A stretch of DNA of 64,000 nt from Filobasidium wieringae (GCA_001600055.1 BCIV01000004.1:248001-312000); one strand, 5' to 3'. Positions 36,195-47,951 are shown, counted from the stretch's first letter. Program-made: numbers and translations. Notes: generated by a model from the letters alone, not told the origin.

Positions 36195-37271
36195 CTAAAG
36201 CCCCTCTTCCCTCGCAACGACTTCCTCCCTAACGCTCTCCGCCTCCTTCCTCTTCTCCTCGAACGCTCGCTTCATCTCGAAGTAATCTTTATGCAGTCCA
36301 CACTCGCTCTTATTCTTCCCTTGCCATCGACCCGAACGTTCGGAAGTAGAAGAGGCGGAGGAAGGGTCAGGGGTTGAGGTACTGTGCCAGTCTCCTATGG
36401 ATTTATATCCTTTGTCCAGAAGAGGGTTGTAGGGTACGTTTCTACTCGGGAGGGAATAGATGGGGTTTGTCAATAAACAAGCTAACGGGTGGGCTATAAT
36501 AAGAACAAGGTGGACTGACTCTTTATCCACATATTCCTTGACCTGAGCAAAGCTCCATTCGATCAACGGGTTGACCTTGATCAACCCCCTCTCATCCATC
36601 TCAACAACCTTCAAACCCCCCCTCTCTTCACCCTGACTCTTCCTCCTCCCTGTGATAACCGCCTTCACTCCCAACTCTGCATACGCTCGGGCAGCAGGCT
36701 CAACCTTGACCAAATAGTCGTAAGAAGATTCATCCGTCTCCCAAAGTTTCTGACCGTATTTGGATTCGAATTCTGACGGGTTGGAACAACCTTCTGGGGT
36801 ATAGGCGTGGAGGGGGGCAAGGTAGGTGTCTGAAGCGGTTTGGGCTAGTTGGAGGGTTTCGGGGAAATGGTAGAGCGTATCCAGGAAGATCTGTACGAAG
36901 AGGGACAGGGAATGGAAGCAGATGTAAGACAATTGTTTGATTTGAATCAAGATGAGGAAAAGGCAGTGACTCACGAGGGGGACTAGGTGGATCTCGTTCC
37001 TCTCCAATGAGATCTTGCTTATCATGTCCAATGCCGCCAGCCCAGTCCTATCCCAAGACAGTGGCACAATAGCGATACACCCGTCAAATTTGTATTCGTC
37101 TTGTCACTCTGGAAGAAACTAGACTCACAATCCGAAAGCGGTCGTCTGGTATAAACCTTGCACGTTATCGATAGCCCATGTCAAGATCTCTTGTGGGCTT
37201 TTACCAGCCAAGTCGGCGTTGATTTGGTTTAATTGTTCGGGAGTGAACTGAGACTGTATCGAAGATGCCAT
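36195..37271 (-). CDS. MET16: PAPS reductase (phosphoadenylyl-sulfate reductase, thioredoxin)
   Basis: Four exons (37271-37129, 37047-36975, 36890-36520, 36441-36195) give 277 aa. The enzyme reduces PAPS to sulfite with thioredoxin, the second committed step of sulfate assimilation in the cytosol. Visible motifs are TTAFGLTGLAALDM at the nucleotide-binding loop, FLDTLYHFPETL, the VITGRRKSQ arginine motif, NPLIEWSFAQVKEYV, ENVPYNPLLDKGYKSIGDWH, and the C-terminal ECGLH catalytic cysteine. Exon 4 begins within the VDKENVPYN segment. Length matches fungal Met16. It faces away from RRS1, sharing a 372-bp promoter. The enzyme has a single cysteine motif, so it is the PAPS rather than the iron-sulfur APS type. 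Confidence 0.93.
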
Positions 37272-37643
37272 GATAGCTGTGATTACTGATGTGTAGGAAG
37301 TGGGAGTGAGGGAGAGGCGATGATGAAGTTGAGCAGCTTATGAGTGTCCGTACAAACTTGTATGCGTGTGTTTGCTGATTTATCATGGATCTCGGGATCT
37401 GCTCTTCGGTTCATCCACTTTGTAATCAACCATGGCGTGATTGCATATTCGTTATGACCCAGTACTCCTATAACGCATAACCATTGTCACTCCTCTCTTA
37501 TCAAATACACGTCGCCCCCCTTGAACGAACCTTTTGCAAAGTTTGGATTTCGATAATCTCGATAAACGCTCATCTCGTTCTCCAACGATCGATTACACCT
37601 CTCACACATCACACATACCTCACAAAGCATTAATCAACTAGGA
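37272..37643. promoter_or_regulatory. Shared divergent promoter of MET16 and RRS1
   Basis: A 372-bp gap between two start codons. Pyrimidine-rich stretches precede the RRS1 ATG. No Met4-type or ribosome-biogenesis motif was assigned with confidence. Confidence 0.45.
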
Positions 37644-38943
37644 ATGGACGTCTCAGCAGACCTCGCAGCTCATGCTGCTCGATTGTCAGTTGCCCCGTAC
37701 CTTGTGATCTTTTGAGCGAATTTGCATGACTGATTCGGGAATCTCGTTGCCATCACTACAGCTCGGCACAACAATCTTCCAACGATTCGGTAATGGAAGT
37801 CGATCCTGCTATTCTGACTGCATTCGATGAAGCTCCTACCGATGACCCAGAATACACGTGAGTCGATCTCTTTCTCATTTCGTACGACAGGGAAATGTAG
37901 TCTAACGAAGAACCATTGTCCACTTTTAGAACGGACCTCGAAGCATACCTCCTTTCCCGTTCGACCTCGACCACTCAAACCCTCTTGAATACCCTTTTCT
38001 CTCTTCCCATAATCCGTACTCCCCTAGGTCCCTCTGCCTCCCTCCCCATCTCCTTCTCCCATGCCCTCTTGCCTCGTGAAAAACCCCTTCCTAAGCCTAA
38101 ACCCCTTACCAAGTGGGAGAGATTCGCCAAGGAGAAGGGTATCAGTCATAAGAAGAAGGAAAAGATGATATGGGATGATGAGAAGCAGGATTGGGTTGCG
38201 AGGTGGGGAAGGGATGGGAAGAACAAGGAGAAGGAGGATGTTTGGATTAGAGAGGTCAAGGGGGGTGAAGGTTAGTTTCCCGCTTTTCTTCCGTCTCACG
38301 TAGCTGGTATGGATTACTGATCCTGTATCGCCCTCTGCTCTTGTACCTACCACGCAAACAGACGCGGACCACGATCCCCGTTCAACCGCCCGTACCGAAC
38401 GTCGAGAACGTATCGCCAAAAACACTCGTCAAGCCGAACGTAACGCCGCCGAAGCTCTCGCCTCCTCCTCAGTCTCTACCAGTACCGCTCGTCCTGGTGT
38501 TTCTACTCTCTCTCAGAGTCAGAAGGCTCAGTTGAGGGAGACGAGGAAGAAGGAGTTGGACAGGAGTATGGCGCTTAGTAGGACCGCTACCGCTAGTATG
38601 GGCAAGTTTGATAAGAGGATCGAGGGGGAGGCCAAGATCAAGGGAGTCAAGAGGAAGGTAAGTCGTTGGCTTGTTTCGTCAATCGTACCAATATCGCTAT
38701 ATACGTTACTGACGATCCCTCCGCTTCGATGAACAGTTCGAACCAACCTCTGCACCTTCGTTCTCATCCGAAAAAGATTCTGCTATGGATATCCTTACCA
38801 AGATCAACAAGCCCAAGACTGGGGATGCGGACGTGAATGTGAGAAAAGCTTTGAGGTTCCAGGAACGGGCCGAGAGACTTTCAGGAGCCAGAGGTGGTGC
38901 TGGAGGTGGGAGGGGTGGGAAGGGGAGGGGCGGGAAGAGGTAG
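37644..38943 (+). CDS. RRS1: Ribosome biogenesis regulatory protein Rrs1
   Basis: Five exons (37644-37684, 37762-37857, 37930-38270, 38362-38657, 38737-38943) give 326 aa. The family signature is plain: KPLPKPKPLTKWERFAKEKG then KKKEKMIWDDEKQDWVARWG. An N-terminal acidic segment, a long Arg/Lys-rich coiled region (ARTERRERIAKNTRQAERNA) and a Gly/Arg/Lys C-terminus complete the protein. Rrs1 works with Rpf2 to load the 5S RNP (5S rRNA, uL18, uL5) into pre-60S particles in the nucleolus. The RG-rich tail (ARGGAGGGRGGKGRGGKR) resembles nucleolar RNA-binding tails. It is longer than yeast Rrs1 (about 200 aa), as basidiomycete members tend to be. Confidence 0.93.
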
Positions 38944-40116
38944 ATGACCCTTTTTGTACTTTGGTGTTTGGGATGATCGGATTAGGTTTATATGATGGTT
39001 TGGGTTACGCTTGGTGGTCGGAAGTCGTTGTGACTGTCAATTCCTGGCTGAAGTCGATGCCGGCTCGAGGCAAATGTCGTGTCAACCGGTCCACAGAGCA
39101 AACGCTGATATCTCTCGACGCTGCTGATTCTATGGATGACACAACCGATGCGTGTTCTCGGCATCGGAACCACTTCAGGCTCTTTCGATCCCAGGAATCA
39201 ATGACGCTACCACATGGTTTCCCAAGACTGAAGAAGCGAGGTGACTTGCCCGATGCTGGACGATCCGCATATTATAGAACGATTGATTTAACTCTGCACA
39301 TGTCTGCACAAGGGCTATCTATGCCAGGTAAAATTGTGGTAACCAAAAGTAGCTAGTAATGATTGAATTAGGTCGCACTAGAACCAGACATGGGCGAAGT
39401 TGCATAGTTTGCTGAAAGAGAGCTCACATCTTGATTCATGGTCTGCTCGTGTCGCATAAGAACCTCTGTCGCATGTTGCCGTTGACCACTACTGAATACA
39501 AAAGCTAAAAGCTACAACCCTGTTGGGCTGACACCTGTTAGACCTATCAGGAATAAGCTGATTCGGGTCCTCCGTTTACCTCGGCAGATTACTTTGACAT
39601 GGCCGGCAACAGGCATGACGAACGGATCACGGATCACGGAATAGTGCGGCGCCGGTCTGAAAGGTGAAACAGTTTGCGTTTTCTGATAGGACACCGTGAA
39701 TTGATGGCTCAAGATCGAAAATAGAGCTGACCGGTGACCAACATGACCAAAGGCATGTGTTAGATATCGGGGATCTAAAAGGAAGACTGTTGTGAAGCGC
39801 GATGAAACAGGCTGCTGCGCTAATGCGTGAGATTTGATGCAATTGTCCGACAACACCGAGACAACGGAGCGGAAAATATTGGCTGGGCGAAGATCCTCAC
39901 CACAGCAATAATGATGACATTCCTTCCGCAGTCCCCAAATCTGATCTGTCGTTGTCAGCACCCCACCAAGTCAAAGGATGGGGTTTACGCCACGGAAAAT
40001 ATAACCGTTTCATCACCAGATTCGCGCAAAACGTAAACTCCAGAAGCGCAGAACAATTCAGCGAAAATGCGCTTTCGGGCAATTTTGGTTACCTCGGCGT
40101 GGAGCGTTCCGAGAAA

Positions 40117-40147
40117 TAACCCCCCGAGTCCACATGTCGGGGGGTTA
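40117..40147. promoter_or_regulatory. Perfect 11-bp inverted repeat upstream of the inositol oxygenase gene
   Basis: Arms taaccccccga (40117-40127) and tcggggggtta (40137-40147) are exact reverse complements around a 9-bp spacer, about 240 bp before the ATG. Six-C/six-G arms next to AT bases resemble Mig1/CreA-type zinc-finger sites (SYGGRG), or a dimeric Zn2Cys6 target. The factor is unknown. Confidence 0.6.
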
Positions 40148-40169
40148 ATTGGGAGTCTGAGACCGAAAA

Positions 40170-40181
40170 GGTCTCGAGACC
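40170..40181. promoter_or_regulatory. 12-bp perfect palindrome upstream of the inositol oxygenase gene
   Basis: GGTCTCGAGACC is self-complementary, and a further GAGACC half-site lies at 40159-40164, so the half-site occurs three times in 23 bp. It sits between the 11-bp inverted repeat and the TATA-like element. Function is unknown. Confidence 0.55.
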
Positions 40182-40382
40182 TCGGAGGATTGTTTCATAT
40201 ATAGGCAAACGAGGACTCAGCTGATGGATCGAGCCAATGGCACGGAATACAATACCCCGCAACCTGCAATATAAGATATAACTCAAGAACGACTGCATCG
40301 ATCTCCAAACTCAAAGATTGTTGCTGCTTACTACACTCAATACAAATACCGATCAACCTACAAAACCAGAAAGCAGTACAAA

Positions 40383-41560
40383 ATGGTCGCTGCTACTGCT
40401 GTCCGTGGACGAGAACTTGACGCTATTTCCGACTCGATTGACGAAGTCAACGTCCTCAAAGGTCAACTCAAAGCGGCCGATACCTTTGACGAAGCTTCCA
40501 AGTTCGACCAAGAGAAGGAGAAGGAGACCTTCCGTAACTACGAAGACGCCAAGGACCATGTCAAGGTAAGCCCATCGGTCCGGTCTCGATTAGATTCCGC
40601 CTGGCGCGATTTCCTAACTTCGGTCGATATATCTTGATCACGCAGCAATTCTACGCCGAGCAACATGCAAAGCAGACTTTGGACTACAACTTGAAGGCTC
40701 GTGAGAAGTTCCACAAGGAGAAGAGGGCCAAGATGACGATTTGGGAGGCGATCGAGAAGCTGGACACTCTGGTTGATGAGTCTGATCCCGATACGTCCTT
40801 GTCTCAGATCCAGCATTTGTTGCAGGTGAGATTCAGTTCGCGCGCCCCCTTTGGAACAAGCGCATTGACCTTTCTCGTCCCACACAGACCGCCGAGGCTA
40901 TGCGTCGAGACGGAAAGCCAGACTGGATGCAAGTGACCGGTCTCGTTCATGACCTCGGGAAACTTCTGTGCTTCTATGGTGCGGATGGTCAATGGGATGT
41001 CGTCGGTGACACCTTCGTTGTCGGCTGCAAATTCTCGGACAAGATCATCTATCCCGCTACTTGTGAGTCTTCTTGCCATAATCTGGAGCAAGATCGATAC
41101 TGATTCGACCACCTTCGACAGTCCAAGCAAACCCTGACATCAACGATCCTAAATTGATGACTGAAAACGGTATCTACGAAGCCGGATGCGGTCTCGACAA
41201 CGTCATGATCTCATGGGGACACGATGAGTACCTCTACATGGTCTTGAAGAACCAGTCAACCTGTACGTCTCTCAGACATTACCCTATCTCGGCTTGCCTA
41301 TACTTACCTTTTGTCATGTCGCTGCAGTGCCAAAAGAAGCTCTCTCTATGATCCGATACCACTCCTTCTACCCTTGGCACCGCGAAGGCGCTTACCGCCA
41401 CCTCATGGGCAAAGGCGATGAAGAGCAGCTCCGAGCCGTCCTCGCTTTCAACCCTTACGACCTATACTCCAAGTCCGATCACCCACCTAGCGTCGAGGAG
41501 CTCAAGCCTTACTACATGAGCTTGATCGACAAATACATTCCTGGAGAGATCGAATGGTAG
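40383..41560 (+). CDS. MIOX: myo-Inositol oxygenase
   Basis: Five exons (40383-40565, 40646-40825, 40888-41062, 41122-41262, 41328-41560) give 303 aa, the normal size. It cleaves myo-inositol with O2 to D-glucuronate using a mixed-valence di-iron site in the cytosol, the entry step of inositol catabolism. Iron-ligand motifs are in place: VHDLGKL (His-Asp pair), [25 protein letters not shown] and FNPYDLYSK. The N-terminal [16 protein letters not shown] segment and C-terminal [17 protein letters not shown] also match the family. Inositol use is a known trait of Cryptococcus-type yeasts. The promoter carries strong palindromes that suggest substrate or carbon control. No other inositol-pathway gene is adjacent. 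Confidence 0.96.
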
Positions 41561-41741
41561 AAGCCGCAAACGAAAACGAGAAAGGTTGTGGACGCCTGGA
41601 TTTATGCTTTAACGAACTACGTGGTATCTTGGGTTGTATTGGACGTGTTTGATCTTTACCCGTTCGATCCGGGCTGTAAACCTTACGTGTAACAAATAAT
41701 ATGATTTACTACTTGCTACAAAAAACATCGCCTGCTGCTTC

Positions 41742-44700
41742 CTACCGCCGCCTCTGGCTGAACTTTGCCTTCGGCTGGTCTTCTTCTGACTCGTATTCCG
41801 ACACCTCTTCTTCTTCTGCTTCACTCCAGCTCATGTATTCCGCATCATCGCTGAGCTGAGCGGTCAAGGTCTCTCTACGGTTGGATTTCCTTCCGAGACG
41901 CAGTTCAGGCTCATCCTGGACCAACGCCAGAAGATCCGCGATATCAACATCCTCCCCATCAACTTCCGCGTCCTCGCCGCTGTGGTAGTAGTCGACATCT
42001 TCTTCGTCAGTAGACACGTCTTCCACAACACGCTTGCGATTGCGTTCCCCGCTAGATTTTCCCCGGGACCCGTCCTCACCCTCCCTATCATTCTTTCTAG
42101 GGTTCTTCTCAAACCAACCGCTCATTCGGTCCCCGATAGTTCGACGACGAGATCGCTTGGCTTGGGTGCTACTCTCATGGTCGGAATCATCCTCCGCTTC
42201 CTCACCTCGTCCCTGTTTCCTCCGGTCAAACAATTGGGTGAGACGCTTGCGACCTCTTACACGTAGCGGCTTTGGGCGACCATCAGCTTCTTCCGCCTCT
42301 TGTTCGTCCCTTTTCGACATCCAAAGCGATAATCGTTTGCCGATAGTATCTCTCTTGCGCTCTCCTCGCTGCTTTCGTTCCGCGCGCATTTTACGATACC
42401 ACTGCAACTCGAGCTCGTCATAATCCTGTACAGATGAAGCCTCGCTACCACTATCCTCTATCTCTTCCGTTCCAGAATTTTGTCCTTTTCTTTCAGAGGC
42501 CTTTCTCTGCAAGATCGTGGCCCTCCTGGCCTTTCTCCTAGCCTTTGCTTTCGTCTTGCGCGTTTTTGAATGAACGGGCTTGATGAAAGTATCTCGGTTA
42601 ATATTGCGCTTCTGCGAACCTCGGCTGTGCGGATCGTACATGCTGTTTGCTCGAGAAGCGTATGTCCTACGTTTGATCCTGATGAGATCGTCGACAAGCT
42701 TGTCATCGATCTCGCCTCTTTCCAGACTATCTTCAACCGCTCGCCTTTGCTCTATGTTATATCTCTGGAAATGGAGCAAGACATTCGGGAACACCGAGAT
42801 GATGGCCGAGCAGAACAACAGCCCGGTCGCTGCAGCGGTGCAACCAGGTATGGATCTGCCGAACCGAATCAACTTGTCAGTCTTCCCATGATTGAAAGTA
42901 TTGCAATTCTCTACTGACCCGCTTTGAACGACATCTTCCTGGGAATCTTTTGTGATGTCGATCTTGAGACTTTCCTTGAGCAGGATCAAAAAGACCTTGT
43001 CGATAATATACTGGGTTTAATTCTGTACATAAGCATAAGAGAGAAGTGTTAACCAAGACAAGGTACTCACACAACTGAGCGACGTTACTGCAGCGGCTAG
43101 AATGTTGCCGTGCTGGAACCAACCCGCTTTTTGCTGAGTTGAAAGTATTTAGCAACATCGTCACAGACCTGATCAACAAACTTACCCTGGCATCATCTCT
43201 CAATGATCGCTTCCAAGAGTGGTGCAATGCAAATAACAATGCCACACCACAAAATGCAACCGCTAAGATACAGGCTGCGCGTTAGATCGATGCAGTTCAC
43301 CAAATTGGATCTCGTTGGACAGTACCTGCGACGTGTAGGAGAAAAGCATAGTATATGCTAGAAGGGGTCTTGAGCAACCCTTGCGCAAAAGTGCTGCGGA
43401 ATTCGTATCAGCATTGTTCTCTGGCGTAAGTGAGGGGTTTGTACTGACTCGAAACCAGGTTCGTTGGCGATGCCGGCTGAGTCGTAACCGTAGGAAGGGG
43501 TCGAGCAAGTTGATCTGTAAAGATTGCCTCCCATGATGAGCTGATTTCCGTTTCGGGGCGTGATCCTAATATCGACTCACTCGTCGGCAGGGTTCTTAAT
43601 GCACCACCCCCAGACACCATATAAAGCCACACTCTGGGTCTGCTCGGCCATGATATTGGAGTCGGCACTCTCGCCTGACAATCCAACTCGCGCGATACTC
43701 AGACGCGATCTCCACCAGACAAGCGGAATGATAGCGCTTCCCAGGAGATACAAGCTAATCAGCAAGGGAAGAACCAGAAATATAGGTTCCATGATCCTTA
43801 GGAGTCGTGGCAGTGAATGTGAGCTGGTTTCCGGTCTGTTCGAAACGCTTAGCCACTTCCGAGCACGCTTATGCCAGCTCTGATGGTCTGGGGAGCTAGA
43901 TTCCTTGAAAGTCGAATGGACAGGCGAAGGTATAGTCGATTCTTTCTCATCATCTTCATCCTCCTTGAGATCAGACTCCTCTTGGAACGACCCATAACCT
44001 CCAGTTTCGACTTTCCCAGTAGTCCGCCCAGGCAAGTCCTTAGGTATGTATCTAGATGGATCGTAGCTTTTCTCAGGTTGAGCAATAATAGGCCGGTCGT
44101 TAATTTGGTTGGCTTCATTCGGCACCGCAGGATACTGCTTGTTCGGTTTCTTTGCTGCATTCTGTTCCTCAATAATGGAATTATGGCGTGTACGGGCGAT
44201 CGGTGGCGGTCTAAGAGCAGGCGTATTCGGCGGAATTGGTTGTGCTATCAGTGCGCGCGAGTCTGAACCGAACAGAGCTATATTTCCTATTGCTTCCAGT
44301 CCATTCGGCGATTTCAAGGGAATAGGAGAAGCTGCTAGATATGCGAGGTGTGTAGGAGAACTTGACGGATCTTGTTGCTGACGCATGCGCTCCCCTGAAG
44401 CTCGGTTTATCGGTGACTGTTCCTCTAGTTCGAGTGATTGGCGACCGACCTTTTGAACACCAGCAAGCCAATGTCCTACGTCTATGCTAGACTTCTTAGC
44501 CTGGGGTTCGACCTTATCGAACACTAACGGTCTCGTTGTGACATCGTCTCTGATCGAAACCCTTGGAATCGCCCGCGTTTCATCTGTTTTTGCTGGAGGC
44601 AATAAAGCTGAGTTCTTGGAATGGGGGGACGAGGAGGAAGACCTGTCCTGCTCATGAACATAGCTATTGGTCGGTAGAGTGGATTTCCTTTTGTGATGTA

Positions 44701-44881
44701 TAGGACTGCTCCGAACGGAAAGATCCAAGTTGTCATACCAACCTTCGCCATTGCTCAGCAGTGACGAGGTATAATTTTCCTCGCTGGAGAGGGAGCCCGA
44801 ACGTCTTGTTCTGATTGGGGTGCGTGGGTCTGAAGGAGCGGTATGCCACGAATGTGTTGTTGACGGGGATGAGGGGACCAT
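41742..44881 (-). CDS. Sur7/PalI-like four-span (claudin-type) membrane protein
   Basis: Seven exons (44881-43581, 43514-43449, 43393-43326, 43274-43186, 43133-43071, 43010-42919, 42855-41742) give 930 aa. A ~360-residue Ser/Pro-rich cytosolic N-terminus is followed by TM1 (IFLVLPLLISLYLLGSAIIP), an extracellular loop with GVWGWC (like the G-W-x-C motif of Sur7/PalI proteins) and a second cysteine, then three more spans (YAFLLHVAACILAVAFCGV; GNILAAAVTSLSC; TAAATGLLFCSAIISVF). The last ~330 residues are strongly charged (Lys/Arg and Asp/Glu blocks). Relatives organise eisosome membrane domains or sense ambient pH (Rim9/PalI). Assignment rests on topology and the loop motif, so a different claudin-like family is possible. 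The intron at 42856-42918 is 63 nt with no stop codon, so retention would add 21 residues before TM4. Confidence 0.6.
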
Positions 44882-45445
44882 GGTGATGGGGTGAAGAAAG
44901 GGTCTGGCAGGCCAATTGACCTGTGCATATACTGCTTCGAGGTATCAGCATGCTCACCAATTGATTTCGTTCAGTTCGTCTATCTCTAGCTTGCAAGACA
45001 TTCCTGTGGTATTTCTCTTACCTAGGCCCCCTATTCAGGGACAACGTGAAAGGAAGGGATGATCACCATTCGTGTTTCATGTAGTCTAGAGCCGAAAGCG
45101 GTTCGGGACTATTTGCTTGGCCTCTTATATGTTAGCTCTGCATTGTCTCCGTCTCTCAGAGTTTTGCTGGGACATCATATGCGATATAAGGTACCAACAA
45201 AGTTGTACAATCGGTTGAACAATTGACATATGTGTTTCTAAAGAGGATTCGTCAAGCGAGCCTCCGCGCCGGGTCCTTTGTCTCATCCCATTCTTCTTAG
45301 CGCCTGGTCGCTTTCATCTCGCTGCATCTACCGACCTCTTCGATAGGTTCCATGACCAACCCTTCTTCAGATCGTGCCGGCCTACAAAGTCTTCTTTCTC
45401 GCAGAATTTAAAGTAGTCGCGCGACAGAATGACTGCCGTTCGGGA
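44882..45445. other. Intergenic region, no gene seen
   Basis: This 564-bp gap holds the promoter of the Sur7/PalI-like gene and the 3' untranslated region of the next minus-strand gene. Nothing else was recognised. Confidence 0.5.
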
Positions 45446-47219
45446 TTAGACCCCCTTTAATCTCGGTGCGGGAAGACTGTCCGCACTCGGACTATTGTGG
45501 AATGTAGGACCAGCATAGACCTTGATCTCTTCGACAAACGAGTTCTTAGCCATTTCAAATCCTGCGGGTCCCGAAGGTGCCGACTTGGTGTGATGGGGGA
45601 AAGGACGGGGAGTAGCAAAGTTTGAGCTGTTCTCATAACCTCTCTGAACATTCTTGACTGGGGTGGTAAAACCTGCTGGAATCTTGCGAGTGATAGACGG
45701 CGAGAGCGGGAGCGGCTGTCCCAAGGGAGTGCCGAAAGTCTCGCGGTCTCGTAACTGCTGCTTGGAGGGCGCAAAGCCCTGCGTCACACGGCCGGCTGAA
45801 GGTCGTTTGATGGAGCTGTGAGCTTGAGCGGGGCTTGCATTCTTGCGGTAGGCTGTCGAAAGGTTGGAGCGAGGTGCACTAGTCCTTGATCTTTGAGCAG
45901 GAGAGGCGAGCAGAGATTGCTGCCACTATTCATATGAACGTGGATCCTTTCAGTTGGCAGAATTCGGATGCGAGATTCAGGTTGATACTTACAGTGAGAT
46001 CAGTGCCGCTTCCTCTTTCCTCGGATTTCGGCATTTCCCAAACAGCACTCTCATCCCCTTGATCCTGATAACCTTGCCTTGGCCTGCCCGATTTACTGCG
46101 ATCGTTTCGACTACCGTGACTCTTCCCACCCGCCGAGCCATAACCAGAACCAGAATGATATCCGTCATCCAAGTTGCTTCGGGAAGTACGGTCACTTGTG
46201 TGTGGAACGCTCTGGCTGAGAGATCGAAGTTCCTCCAAAAGCTTAGCTCCGGGATTGAGCTGACGCTCGGTCCGTAGATTTTCCACAGGCAGAGGTTCAC
46301 CCAATGCAACACCGGAATCGTCAGAGATATCCTCAACAGCTTCGGAGGTAGTAGATTCCCCATCATCGTCCTCTGTCAAGGGGAACTGCAAGCCAATTCT
46401 CCTTGGCTGCTGTGGGATGGAACCGTTGACCGGAGCAAGATCGTTTTGACCAATATGAAGGGTTTCGAGAGCCGGAGCCAGTTTGACTTCCGGTCCTCCG
46501 CCTTTATCTTTATCCTTCTCCCTCCTTCTCTTGCGCCTACTCGCTTCCGTAGGCAGAGGCTTAGAGGTTTCTCGGCCAAAGGCATCTTCTCCGCCAAGAT
46601 CGCTCATAACACTGACCGGCTCAGAGGCTCTTCGAGAAGGTCGAGGCTTTCGACTGGCTGTTGTGACGTTCGAGGGCATTGCGGACGAGCGTTCTTGCGT
46701 TGAGGAGGCATTTGTAGAGAAGACGTCTTCAACAGGGTTAGTCGCAGCGAGCATAGCTTTGCCCTTCCCTTCGCGAGCTTTCCTTCCACTGGGTGTTCTT
46801 GAATTCCTGCTCTTCTGTTTCGAAGGGGACGTTGCTTCAGGTTTGGTAGGAAGGCTGATGATTCCTTTCGGTCGAGGGATGGAAGGATCGTTGGTATCCA
46901 TTTGTCGAAGTTGAGAAGATGTGGGAAGGGGTTTGGATTTCGGTAGTACAGAGGGTTGCATAGCAGATGAAGAGGGAATATGATCGTGCGAGGCGTTGTC
47001 TTTCTGCCCGACTGTGACGATAGGAGAATCACTGTTCGTCCTAGAAATGGAGGGAGATTGTTCCTTCTTCTTTGCAGCCCTGTTTCTCGTGTTGGGAGTG
47101 CCTTTGGGTGTCATCGGTCTCGAAGTATTGGCAGTGGAAGGTTGTCGGTGTTGTACAGGTTGTTGCTGATATGGAGTAGATGATGTTACAGTGTTATTGG
47201 GAACGGCGTGAGGAGCCAT
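45446..47219 (-). CDS. Edc1/PNRC-like mRNA decapping cofactor
   Basis: Two exons, 47219-45993 and 45925-45446, give 568 aa. Nearly the whole protein looks disordered (Ser, Pro, Lys, Arg). The informative part is the C-terminus: VYAGPTFHNSPSADSLPAP, which matches the YAG...SP...LPxP motif of Edc1, Edc2 and PNRC2. In those proteins this short motif activates the Dcp1-Dcp2 decapping enzyme: the LPxP part binds the Dcp1 EVH1 domain and the YAG part contacts Dcp2. Basic stretches at the N-terminus (NTRNRAAKKKEQ) and in the middle could bind RNA, as reported for Edc1. It is much longer than yeast Edc1 (~175 aa). Only the motif supports the name, hence moderate confidence. Confidence 0.6.
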
Positions 47220-47690
47220 TGCTGTGCGTCGATGCGAACGGAGACGAACTGATGGAAGCTAAGCGATCAGCGTTGTCGGAAGGGTGCGTCCGTGTGGGTT
47301 TCAGTTGACTTACCGTTGAGGATATACAAGACGAAAGCGAAACCTCGATCCGATCAAGGAGGTTGAATCAAGTTGTAAAGTAAACCGATAGGACTTGCAG
47401 AGGATCAGACCTCAGCCGAGAGCTCAAACGAGAGTTCTGTTTCCACAACGGTACTTTATCGATAACGGAGAGAAGAAAGAGCGGAAAGTAGGGATTGGTT
47501 GAGGTGGGTGATTGAAGAGGTGTAGGGATGATAGGAAGGGGAAGAATGAGAAAGTAGAAAGGGGATGAGCAATACCACAAAAGCACAAAAGCAATAAACA
47601 ACTTTGGTTTGAAAGGGAAGGGCAGATGTCGGATGATGTCAATTCTGGGTTAAGCGCGCAAAAGTGACGGGTTGAAACCGCAAAAAGTAA
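47220..47690. other. Intergenic region, promoter of the Edc1-like gene
   Basis: This 471-bp gap is rich in AG/CT tracts near 47,460-47,580. No protein gene was seen. Confidence 0.45.
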
Positions 47691-47777
47691 TCTCCCAAAC
47701 CTGATTCGAACAGGTGACCGAAGGATAAACTGAGATACCATTACAGTCCTTCGCTCTACCAACTGAGCTATTGAGAG
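47691..47777 (-). tRNA. tRNA-Tyr (anticodon GTA) with intron
   Basis: The minus strand begins CTCTCAATAGCTCAG and ends GTTTGGGAGA. The 7-bp acceptor stem pairs with one G-U; the D arm is GCTCAGTTGGTAGAGC; the T loop is TTCGAAT with stem CCTGT/ACAGG-type pairing. The anticodon GTA is at 47744-47742 in the loop CTGTAAT, interrupted after position 37 by an intron of about 14 nt. The intron is expected: nuclear tRNA-Tyr genes of fungi normally have one. It lies between the Edc1-like gene and ZPR1. Confidence 0.92.
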
Positions 47778-47951
47778 CTAGTTGTGAAAGTCCTATGTGT
47801 AAAATTATAAAACACCCAATCTGGTCATCTGCGGAACCAGATCTTCTCTTGCCTCTTCTTACGAATCTGTGCGATTCAACTTTTATTACTGCACTCCTAT
47901 CAAACACAACACCTCCTAAACTTTCACTAACCCCAAGACCCGAATACAAAA

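Larger units (their letters stand above)
38944..40382. other. Intergenic region, promoter of the inositol oxygenase gene
   Basis: About 1.4 kb. The last 280 bp contain two palindromes and a TATA-like TATATA at 40197-40202, listed separately. Open frames at 38961-39356 (+) and 39512-39961 (-) show no motif. Confidence 0.45.

Noticed and set aside
38961..39356. Possible 131-aa protein just after RRS1
   Set aside because: It begins inside the RRS1 3' untranslated region and shows no conserved feature.
39512..39961. Possible 149-aa protein on the minus strand before the inositol oxygenase gene
   Set aside because: No motif and no supporting introns; probably a chance frame in a promoter region.
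12365..41560. A functional gene cluster for iron and sulfur metabolism
   Set aside because: Siderophore transporter, ERG3, YeeE/YedE, PAPS reductase and inositol oxygenase are spread over 29 kb with unrelated genes (Rax1-like, ankyrin-DIL, RRS1) between them and in mixed orientations.
42856..42918. Reading through this segment as plain exon
   Set aside because: Although in frame, the donor, branch site and acceptor are all strong and the encoded residues interrupt the start of a membrane span.
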